DNA of 20,407 nucleotides, from positions 1 through 20,407 of the forward strand of contig CAJFUU010000162.1 in assembly GCA_904420265.1 (NCBI GenBank), written 5' to 3'. The notes beneath the pieces are model-generated. The model had not been told where the DNA came from. It ran no database searches and worked only from the letters and a program-made list of their open reading frames with translations. Made by a program: the position numbers and the translations under genes. The stretch comes from an uncultured Clostridia bacterium (lineage in GTDB: Bacteria > Bacillota > Clostridia > Christensenellales > Aristaeellaceae). Positions 15,300 through 20,407 of the stretch are shown here, in pieces; position 1 is the stretch's first letter; the number at the start of each line of letters is the position of its first letter.

Positions 15300-15463
15300 G
15301 GAAACAACGCCTCCGCCGCGCGCGCAATCAAAAGCAGCGCCAACACGCCCACAATAAAGCGCACGCCGCGCTTTTTTGCGCTTTCAGGCAGAAGCAGTTC
15401 CACCGCGGCCGAGAGCGCGCACAGCGCCGTAAGCTGCGCCGCCGTCCGCGTAAGATGCGTCAT
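15296..15463 (-). CDS. spoIIIAF: Short SpoIIIAF-like membrane protein
   Basis: A 55-residue open frame lies exactly between spoIIIAE and spoIIIAG where spoIIIAF belongs. AGGAGGGG lies upstream of the ATG, and an ATGA overlap links it to spoIIIAG. It starts MTHLTRTAAQLTALCAL, has VELLLPESAKKRGVRFIVG in the middle and ends LLLIARAAEALFP. This corresponds to the N-terminal two-helix part of SpoIIIAF, where a first hydrophobic helix, LLP and a KxxxxIVG-like turn lead into a second helix. The C-terminal soluble ring-building domain that makes normal SpoIIIAF about 200 residues long is absent. No frame between here and spoIIIAG could supply it, so it is either a natural reduction or a decayed gene. 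The identification rests on position plus limited similarity. Confidence 0.72.
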   Translation of the reverse strand: MTHLTRTAAQLTALCALSAAVELLLPESAKKRGVRFIVGVLALLLIARAAEALFP

Positions 15464-15475
15464 CCCCGACCCCTC

Positions 15476-16585
15476 CTACCTTACCACGTTCTGTCCGGCC
15501 GTGAGCGTACCGCCCAGCAGAAGCGTTAAAATCACCGCGGCGCATATGCACAGCACCAGAAGCATTCCCGCCACCTGCGAGAATTTATCGGCCAGGGCAA
15601 TCAGCGTTTCCTCCGCCACCGGTTCAAGCATGGCCGCAACCAGCTTGAGCGCCGCCAATGCCGCCGCCAGCGTCAAAAGCGGGCGGGCGCACAAAACCGC
15701 CAACGCGAAAATACCCGTAACCCCGGCGGCGTTTTTCACCAGCAGCACGCTGGACACCAGCGCGTCCATCGTATTGGCCACCTCGCCGCCCACGATGGGC
15801 AACAGGTTGTCCACCGCATAGCGCGCCGTGCGCACGGCGGCGGAGTCATAGCCCGTGCTCAAAAGCGAGCGCACCGCCGAAAGGCCCAGAAAGCCGGTCA
15901 TCAAAACGCCCGCCGTCCAGTTCACCACCGAGCGCACCAACGCAAAAAGCCTTTCCAGCCGCACGCGCGGGCTGAGATGGCCCGCCACCGCCAGGGCCGT
16001 GGCTGCCGTACACAGCTTCAGCCCGATATCCGAAAGCAGGCGCGAAAAAGCGTTGCCCGCCAGCGCCGAAAGCGGCGTCACCATCGCCGAGGAGGCCGTT
16101 GCACCCGAAAGCGATAAAAGCGAGGCCAGCACGGGAAACACGCCGTCGCAAAGGCGCGCCACATTTCCAATCAGCGTCTCCGCCTCCGCCGCCAGGCGCA
16201 CGAACCAGACCGCAAGCTGCGCCGCGCATACAAGATAAGCAAGCTGCGAAACCACCTGTGCGCCGCGCGCTTCGCCGGCGATCTGCCGCGCCAGGGCGCT
16301 CATCAACGCCGGGGCCAGCAGCCCGGCAGCCATCGCCATGGCGCCGGAAAGGGCGTTAAAGAGCGCGTCCCGGGCGCGGGCGAGCACCTCGTTTAAATCC
16401 CATGTTTCCTCGCCGGCGGCCAGGGAGAGGATCATTTCCCGCACGTCCACGCCCGCTTCCTGCGCAACCTGGGCAAATTCGTCGAGTTCCAGGGCGTCCA
16501 CCACGGCGTCCACCCCTTCCTCGGCGCACGCGCTCAGGCAAAGCAGCAATAACAGCACGGCCGCGACAGCGCAGATGCGCTTCAT
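15476..16585 (-). CDS. spoIIIAE: Stage III sporulation protein AE
   Basis: SpoIIIAE is the large polytopic membrane protein of the SpoIIIA complex. The 369-residue protein begins with a signal-like segment (MKRICAVAAVLLLLLCLSAC). After a soluble stretch it has about seven or eight hydrophobic segments, the last at 338-358. The conserved family segment GGEVANTMDALVSSVLLVKN lies in the middle-to-C-terminal part, preceded by DNLLPIV. The ATG at 16585 has GGAGGCG upstream and overlaps the spoIIIAD stop by 4 bases; spoIIIAF follows after 12 bases. The LSAC sequence ending at Cys20 looks like a lipoprotein box, which is noted separately. Role in the channel is known from B. subtilis; the identity here is firm from order and motifs. 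Confidence 0.92.
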   Translation of the reverse strand: MKRICAVAAVLLLLLCLSACAEEGVDAVVDALELDEFAQVAQEAGVDVREMILSLAAGEETWDLNEVLARARDALFNALSGAMAMAAGLLAPALMSALARQIAGEARGAQVVSQLAYLVCAAQLAVWFVRLAAEAETLIGNVARLCDGVFPVLASLLSLSGATASSAMVTPLSALAGNAFSRLLSDIGLKLCTAATALAVAGHLSPRVRLERLFALVRSVVNWTAGVLMTGFLGLSAVRSLLSTGYDSAAVRTARYAVDNLLPIVGGEVANTMDALVSSVLLVKNAAGVTGIFALAVLCARPLLTLAAALAALKLVAAMLEPVAEETLIALADKFSQVAGMLLVLCICAAVILTLLLGGTLTAGQNVVR

Positions 16586-16965
16586 GTCAACGCCTCCGTA
16601 ACCAGCGTCAAAAGTTCGCTCAGAAGCGGCGCGGCCATGGCAAACAGCGTTACGCGCGCCGCCAGTTCCACCTTGCCCGCCAGCGCCTTTTCCCCGGCGT
16701 CCTCGCACAGGCAGGCGGCAAATTCGGCAATCAGTGAAACGCCTGTGGCGCGCAGGATCAGCGCCGCGCCGCCGTCCAGCCCCGTCGCGTCGGCAAAACC
16801 CGTCAACGCCTCCGCGGCCTGGCGCAGGCCGGGCAGCAGCAAAATCAGCGCCGCCACGCCCGCCGCCAGCGCCACGCCCGCCGCCAGTTCCGGCCTCTGC
16901 GCGCGCATGGCCACGCAGGCCAGCGCCGCCGCCACCAGCAAAAGCGCGATGCGTACCGCTTCCAT
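16582..16965 (-). CDS. spoIIIAD: Stage III sporulation protein AD
   Basis: A 127-residue membrane protein of the SpoIIIAC/AD family. It has hydrophobic segments near residues 3-20, 27-46, about 65-80 and 100-120, with short polar turns such as GLRQAAEALTGFADATGLD and CEDAGEKALAGKVELAARV. The last pattern (CxDAGExALAxKVELAxR) is typical of SpoIIIAD and places it in the mother-cell membrane part of the SpoIIIA-SpoIIQ apparatus. The ATG at 16965 shares one base with the spoIIIAC stop (TGATG), and its stop overlaps the spoIIIAE start. A longer open frame upstream would swallow spoIIIAC and is not credible. Confidence 0.92.
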   Translation of the reverse strand: MEAVRIALLLVAAALACVAMRAQRPELAAGVALAAGVAALILLLPGLRQAAEALTGFADATGLDGGAALILRATGVSLIAEFAACLCEDAGEKALAGKVELAARVTLFAMAAPLLSELLTLVTEALT

Positions 16966-17162
16966 CAGGAAAGCTGAAACACGGCGCGCACGCTGTCGAA
17001 AAAACCCGCCAGCATATTGACCACCATTAAAAGCACCACCACCAGCCCCGAAAGCGTGGCCAGCATGGCCACGTCGTCGCGTCCCGCGCGCGTAAGCACA
17101 ATGCTGATAACCGACGTGAGGATGCCGATGCCGGCGATCCTGAACACAAAATCCATATCCAT
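16965..17162 (-). CDS. spoIIIAC: Stage III sporulation protein AC
   Basis: A 65-residue protein with two transmembrane segments, the normal size of SpoIIIAC. The sequence MDMDFVFRIAGIGILTSVIS followed by RAGRDDVAMLATLSGLVVVLL matches the family closely, including the Gly-rich first helix and the polar RDD turn. The ATG at 17162 has GGGGAGG at 7 bases. In other spore formers this gene follows spoIIIAB within a few bases. Here 1.27 kb, including a CRISPR-like array, intervenes, making this the first gene of a detached spoIIIAC-AH block. Confidence 0.93.
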   Translation of the reverse strand: MDMDFVFRIAGIGILTSVISIVLTRAGRDDVAMLATLSGLVVVLLMVVNMLAGFFDSVRAVFQLS

Positions 17163-17560
17163 GCAAACGCCTCCCCGCCCCTTGCAAAACCAATTGCCCG
17201 AACGCCCGATACGGCGAAACCGCTTTACGGCGCACCCGTCGCCCCGCCCTCAAAAATGGCCGTCCGCGCCAGAACCCGCACGACTTTTCCCAACTGTGCA
17301 GCGGACTGCCCCAGTCCCTCGCGGTTGTCAAAGCGCGCTTCCACAAGCCTGCACGGCAGATGCGGTGCGGAAAATGCCCGATGGCGCCGCGCCGTTTCCC
17401 TTGCATGCGCGGCGAAAGCCGGTAAGCGCAACTGCGGCGGCGATGCACGCTCTACGCGCGACGCAAATCGCCGACTGCGCTTTTCAATTTTTGCGCGGTA
17501 CTTTTCCCCTCGCATACGCAGCACAAATGCGAAGTGTTTTCGAATGCAACACCCTCCGCT
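17163..17560. other. Gene-poor stretch between spoIIIAC and the CRISPR-like array
   Basis: About 400 bases without a gene I recognise. A 121-residue - strand frame (17225-17590) and a shorter frame on the other phase exist, but neither has a ribosome site or a known motif. The part nearest the array (about 17460-17560) is more A/T-rich than its surroundings and could be a CRISPR leader if the array is read on the + strand. The part nearest spoIIIAC would have to hold the promoter for spoIIIAC-AH, unless transcription from spoIIIAA runs through the array. I found no convincing sigma-E or sigma-A boxes in it. Confidence 0.4.
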
Positions 17561-17588
17561 CTTTCTTCCATGAGCGCAAGGAGCACCC
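17561..17588 (+). repeat. Outlying degenerate copy of the CRISPR-like repeat
   Basis: The first 10 bases (CTTTCTTCCA) are identical to the best repeats of the array. The rest (TGAGCGCAAGGAGCACCC) keeps the 28-base length and the GGAG block but has lost the GC core. It is out of phase with the 61-base period (43 bases before the next recognisable copy), so it is either a decayed edge repeat with a deletion or a chance match. Confidence 0.45.
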
Positions 17589-17603
17589 ATGGGTAAAAAA
17601 ACG

Positions 17604-18397
17604 GAAACTGGCTGGCGCGTACGAAGTGGTCTTCAAGGACAGCCACCCGCATTTAAAGCGACCGCTTTCTTTCACGCGCACGAGGAGTGGCCCGGGCTTG
17701 AAAACTCGCTGCTGGCGGAAACCACACTTTCTTCCGCGCGCGAGGAGTGGTTGTTCCCATCGCCCCTGCTATAACCACGTCGCCACCTTTCTTCCGCTTC
17801 CGCGCGCGCGAGGAGTGGTTCGCCAAATACCGGCAATCTGTCCACAGTCTCATCTTTCTTCCGCGCGCGCGAGGAGTGGTTTCATCCTGCATCCTCCTCA
17901 AATCATGATCGTAATCCGCTTCCGCGCGCGCGAGGAGTGGTTCGCGGCGCGAAACAGTTTATTTGCGCTGTCAACCTTTCTTCCGCGCGCAGGGAGTGAA
18001 CTTGGCGCGCGCACTAGGCGCGGAGGTCGATTTTCTTTCTTCCACCACCACGCGCGCACGCGCGCGGGGAGCGATCTAATATCAAGTTACGACACATTAG
18101 CTGGAAGTCCTTTCTTCCACGCGCGCGGGGAGCGATCTTCGTGGATGGAGTATCGTGATTTTTTGCTCAGCTTTCTTCCACGCGCGCGGGGAGCGATCAG
18201 CAATGATGACAACCTTCTCGCCCATGGAAGTGCTTTCTTCCACGCGCGCGGGGAGCGATCGAAGGCAGGGCCAACAGGGGCCGTAGACAGCAATCCTTTC
18301 TTCCGCACGCGAGGAGTGGCCTCGTGGATTGCGCGCCTTTCCCCAGTGATTTTGCTTTCTTCCACGCCACCACGCCGCGCACGCACGAGGAGTGGCC
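17604..18397 (+). CRISPR. Degenerate CRISPR-like array, subtype I-E-like repeats, no cas genes nearby
   Basis: Thirteen copies of a repeat with left arm CTTTCTTCC, an alternating CG core and right arm GGGGAGCGATC or GAGGAGTGG. Approximate copies: 17604-17631 (weak), 17665-17692, 17727-17752, 17787-17820, 17854-17881, 17914-17942, 17976-18001, 18035-18076, 18110-18137, 18171-18198, 18233-18260, 18296-18321, 18355-18397. Three (from 18110, 18171, 18233) are identical 28-mers. Between them lie 32-35 base spacers, unrelated to one another and less GC-rich. The typical period is 61 bases, as for 28-base repeats with 33-base spacers of subtype I-E. The 3' end GGGGAGCGATC resembles the GGGGGTGATCC end of I-E repeats. 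The 61-base period is not a multiple of three, so it is not a protein repeat. Orientation is tentative, because the reverse strand also resembles part of a subtype I-C repeat (TCGCTCCCCGCG). No cas gene is in the window, and several copies have internal insertions, so activity is doubtful. Confidence 0.8.
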
Positions 18398-18433
18398 CGA
18401 TACACGGAATGTCAATTCGGCCCCCAAACGCTT

Positions 18434-18934
18434 CTATACGAAGGCAATGGCCAACATCAAGCCGCACAGAAGCCCCAGCGTGGTGTAAAGCTTGCCCTTC
18501 TCTGCGCCTGCCTTGGCGGCCTCGCCCTCCAGACGGCCCAGCTCGCGCGCGGTTTTGGACAAAAGCGCCTCCTGTTCGGCGCGCGCGCCTATGCCCAGTC
18601 CCTCAAACAGCGCCGCAAGCGCGGCCATATCTTCCTGCGCAAGGCAGTCCAGCACCCCGCCGCGCCGGGAAAACGCTGGTAAAAGCACCCGCCAGGCTCC
18701 GGCCGCATCCCCACCCGCAGCCATACGCTCTCCGACCATGCGGAAGGGCTCGAAGCGCGCCTGGGCCAGCGCCGCATGCAGGGGCAAAAGCCGTTCAAGC
18801 ATCTGTATGCGCAGTATTTGCAAGGCATCCATAGCTTCTCGAAGCACCCGCGCCCGCCGCGCCGGCACCGTGCCCAGGCTGCGGCCGACCAGCGCCGCGC
18901 CCACGGCGGCCAGCACCACCAACGCCACCCTCAC
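18434..18934 (-). CDS. spoIIIAB: Stage III sporulation protein AB
   Basis: SpoIIIAB is a membrane protein of the SpoIIIA complex with a GspF-like relation to secretion systems. About 166 residues: an N-terminal hydrophobic segment (VALVVLAAVGAALVG), a soluble helical middle (LREAMDALQILRIQMLERLLPL is the conserved early helix, given here in part) and a C-terminal transmembrane segment ending GLMLAIAFV. I prefer the GTG at 18934. It has GGGAGGG 6 bases upstream and forms a 4-base GTGA overlap with spoIIIAA; the ATG at 18940 sits directly against the ribosome site. The stop lies only 36 bases from the last copy of the CRISPR-like array, so the array begins almost at the end of this gene. Confidence 0.9.
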   Translation of the reverse strand: MRVALVVLAAVGAALVGRSLGTVPARRARVLREAMDALQILRIQMLERLLPLHAALAQARFEPFRMVGERMAAGGDAAGAWRVLLPAFSRRGGVLDCLAQEDMAALAALFEGLGIGARAEQEALLSKTARELGRLEGEAAKAGAEKGKLYTTLGLLCGLMLAIAFV

Positions 18935-19803
18935 GCGCATCCCTCCCACGGTTTAAGGGCGGCCAGGCGGCCCAATCCCCCGTCGATAAGCGCCACCATG
19001 TCGAAGGCGCCCATTTCCAGCATTTCGCGCAGCGCCGGCCGGCGCGCGGCCTCGGCAAACCCTGCGGCGTGGGCGCTGGCCAGAACCGCCGTACCGGCGC
19101 GGCGGGCGTCGAGCACGGCGTCGGCGTCGCGGCGGTCGCCCACTTCGTCGGTCACGACCACGTCCGGCCGCAGGGCGCGCACCATGTGGGCGATGGCAAT
19201 GTGCTTGGGGCACATGTCCATTACATCTGTGCGCGCGCCCACATCCAGCGTGGGCACTCCGGCGCGGCAGGCGGCCAGTTCGCCGCGCTCGTCGGCCAGG
19301 GACACGGTCCTGCCAGCGTTGGAAAGCAGCCGGGCGGCGTCGCGCAAAAGCGTGGTTTTGCCCATGCCAGGGCGCGATATGAGCAAGGCGCTTTTTACTC
19401 CGCCGCCCTCCAGCATGGCTCCGGCCAACGCCGCCCCCGCTCCCCGTACCTCGCGCGCTACGCGCACGCACAGGGCGCTGATATAGGCGATTGCGCCAAG
19501 CCTGCCCTCCTCTACGGCGTAGCGGCCGCACACGCCCACGCGCGAACCGCCCGGCAACGTGAAAAAACCGCGGCGCAACTCGTCTTCCCAGGCGTAAAGG
19601 CTGAATTCCAGCATCCGCGCGGCAATTTTCTGAAACGCCGCCCCCGTAAGCGGCTTCTCAAGCAGCTCGTCCCCCTCGGCGAAACACATCTGCGGCCTTC
19701 CCCCGGGCCGCAGGCGCAGTTCCGTCAACGCGCTCGCCCGGGCGCGGACGCGGCAGGCGATTTCCTCCGGCAGACATGCGCAAATCTCTTCCAACGCCTC
19801 CAT
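18931..19803 (-). CDS. spoIIIAA: Stage III sporulation protein AA (secretion-type ATPase)
   Basis: SpoIIIAA is the cytoplasmic mother-cell ATPase of the SpoIIIA-SpoIIQ complex, related to type II/IV secretion ATPases. The 290-residue protein has an N-terminal ELRLRPGGRP segment (28-37) and SRVGVCGRY (87-95). A P-loop SRPGMGKTTLLRD lies at 143-155 (Lys149, Thr150). DERGE (171-175) and a Walker B-like VVVTDEVGDRRDADAV (215-230) follow, then AHAAG (244-248). The first P-loop position is Ser rather than Gly, as is usual in clostridial SpoIIIAA (ISPP..GKTT). The ATG at 19803 has GGGAGGT upstream; a longer frame to 20085 lacks similarity and crosses a terminator. It is the first gene of the spoIIIA set. 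Confidence 0.94.
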   Translation of the reverse strand: MEALEEICACLPEEIACRVRARASALTELRLRPGGRPQMCFAEGDELLEKPLTGAAFQKIAARMLEFSLYAWEDELRRGFFTLPGGSRVGVCGRYAVEEGRLGAIAYISALCVRVAREVRGAGAALAGAMLEGGGVKSALLISRPGMGKTTLLRDAARLLSNAGRTVSLADERGELAACRAGVPTLDVGARTDVMDMCPKHIAIAHMVRALRPDVVVTDEVGDRRDADAVLDARRAGTAVLASAHAAGFAEAARRPALREMLEMGAFDMVALIDGGLGRLAALKPWEGCA

Positions 19804-19823
19804 GGCGCACCTCCCACACAGCG

Positions 19824-19852
19824 AATATATGTGGCCGAGCCCCGGCTTATCC
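19824..19852 (-). promoter_or_regulatory. Candidate sigma-E promoter of spoIIIAA
   Basis: On the - strand CATATATT (19824-19831) matches the sigma-E -10 box (CATACAAT) at 6 of 8 positions. GGATAAG (19846-19852) lies 14 bases upstream, as a partial -35 match. It sits between the upstream terminator and the ribosome site, where the sigma-E promoter is found in B. subtilis. Assignment is by position and partial consensus only. Confidence 0.45.
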
Positions 19853-19856
19853 CACG

Positions 19857-19886
19857 AAAAAAGCCCGCCCGTCATTCCCGGCGGGC
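19857..19886 (-). terminator. Rho-independent terminator upstream of spoIIIAA
   Basis: A perfect 7-base GC stem (GCCCGCC at 19880-19886 read leftward, pairing with 19863-19869) and a 10-base loop are followed on the - strand by TTTTTT. It would stop transcripts coming from the right and so insulates spoIIIAA. The gene it serves is outside the window or ends near its right edge. Confidence 0.78.
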
Positions 19887-19887
19887 G

Positions 19888-19919
19888 CAGCTTGTCAAAA
19901 AAGAACTTTTGACAAGCTG
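19888..19919. repeat. Perfect 13-base inverted repeat (stem-loop)
   Basis: CAGCTTGTCAAAA (19888-19900) and its exact complement TTTTGACAAGCTG (19907-19919) flank a 6-base loop. It abuts the terminator at 19857-19886, giving two hairpins in series. A related ATTGACAGTCTGA occurs near 20290-20302, so it may be part of a dispersed intergenic repeat. Confidence 0.75.
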
Positions 19920-20407
19920 ACGGACAGGGGGCATCTCCCCGCCTGATGCCGCGTCCTGAATTTTTAACTTGAGCCGTGACAGTTTCGTCTTTGGCAAAAT
20001 CGCAGAATCCTGCGGATTCCGCACCTTCTGCCACCCCGCCAGTTTCCATTGAAATCCTGCGGATTTGCGGGCGCGGGAACTGCAAGGAAGCGATTTTTGC
20101 TCTGGAAAACAGGATTCCCCGCGCAAAAATCTCCCATCCCCGACGTACACGAGGCGATTTTGCCGATTTCCCAAATCGTCAAAATCGGTTGGCCTTAGCC
20201 GGCCCGAAAACCTGAAGGGTTTTCAACCTGCCGCCGTGGACGATGAAAGCGCGAAAGGGCCTCCACCCTCTCGCGCTCTCCTGAAGTTTATTGACAGTCT
20301 GAAGTTCCGGCCATTCCCGGCGGGCAAATAAAGGCGATTCTGTTTCACGGATTATCGCTTTCCCGCGCCGCTTTTGCGGATCAGGTTCACGGCTTGCGGC
20401 GAAACGG
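19920..20407. other. Intergenic region rich in hairpins, right end of window
   Basis: No gene is supported here. The stretch contains GGCATC/GATGCC (19930-19935, 19945-19950) and a self-complementary 13-mer AATCCTGCGGATT present twice (20006-20018, 20053-20065). It also contains GATTTTTGC/GCAAAAATC (20092-20100, 20123-20131) and a long-range pair GGCAAAATCGC/GCGATTTTGCC (19993-20003, 20154-20164). CATTCCCGGCGGGC at 20312-20325 repeats 19873-19886. At the extreme right a - strand frame reads VSPQAVNLIRKSGAGKR before a stop; this might be the C-terminus of a gene beyond the window, but too little is visible to say. Confidence 0.45.
20155..20187. repeat. 15-base inverted repeat with one mismatch
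   Basis: CGATTTTGCCGATTT (20155-20169) pairs with AAATCGTCAAAATCG (20173-20187) at 14 of 15 positions around a CCC loop. It is one of several hairpins in the 19888-20190 stretch. Confidence 0.7.

Noticed and set aside
17225..17590. A 121-residue - strand frame next to spoIIIAC
   Set aside because: No ribosome site, no recognised motif, overlaps the outlying repeat copy, and a second phase is equally open over part of it. Kept only as a possibility.
18398..18455. Possible 14th array unit: a 33-base stretch followed by CTTCTATACGAAGGCAATGG at the spoIIIAB 3' end
   Set aside because: The spacing fits, but the sequence encodes the conserved hydrophobic C-terminus of SpoIIIAB and the match to the repeat is weak, so it is probably chance.
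17017..18834. Long + and - strand open frames crossing the array, with recurring PRARG- or HARGER-like words
   Set aside because: These are translations of the GC-rich DNA repeats. The 61-base period shifts frame at every unit, no frame has a ribosome site, and such words are typical of false proteins predicted over CRISPR arrays.
1..20407. tRNA, rRNA or classical riboswitch genes
   Set aside because: Intergenic regions were read by eye for T-loop, CCA-end and common riboswitch cores; none was seen. A covariance-model search would be needed to exclude small RNAs.

Overview
The window looks like chromosomal DNA of an endospore-forming member of the Clostridia with a GC-rich genome (roughly 60-65% by eye, not computed). 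The evidence is a full set of spoIIIA sporulation genes, strong AGGAGG-type ribosome binding sites, an archaeal-type prolyl-tRNA synthetase as in many Clostridia, and a gene order (spoIIIA, asp23, nusB, folD, xseA, xseB, ispA, dxs, tlyA, argR, recN) that closely follows the Bacillus subtilis spoIIIA-yqhY-nusB-folD-xseAB-ispA-dxs-yqxC-ahrC-recN region. I cannot assign a genus.

Layout, left to right. Positions 1-2310 carry two + strand genes: the 3' part of proS with its terminator, a 350-base gap, then a P1-family (DmpA-like) peptidase. Everything else is on the - strand. A terminator at 2332-2368 ends a compact 13-gene operon read from right to left: asp23-like, amaP, nusB, a TsaD-like paralogue, folD, xseA, xseB, ispA, dxs, tlyA, nadK, argR, recN. 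A near-consensus sigma-A promoter (14417-14445) sits just upstream of asp23. Most genes overlap by 1-20 bases (several ATGA junctions), so the genes are probably co-transcribed. They cover envelope stress, transcription antitermination, one-carbon metabolism, exonuclease VII, isoprenoid precursor synthesis, rRNA methylation, NADP synthesis, arginine control and recombinational repair.

Positions 14456-19803 hold the spoIIIA genes, which encode the mother-cell half of the SpoIIIA-SpoIIQ channel. The gene set is split. spoIIIAA and spoIIIAB lie at 18434-19803, and spoIIIAC, AD, AE, AF, AG and AH at 14456-17162. SpoIIIAF is only 55 residues.

The 1.27 kb between spoIIIAB and spoIIIAC contains the most striking structure in the window: a CRISPR-like array of about 13 copies of a 24-28 base repeat with an approximately 61-base period and 32-35 base unique spacers. 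No cas gene lies in the window. The period and repeat resemble subtype I-E, but many copies are degenerate or internally expanded.

The right end (19804-20407) has a candidate sigma-E promoter for spoIIIAA, a strong terminator facing it, and an island of inverted repeats without a recognisable gene.
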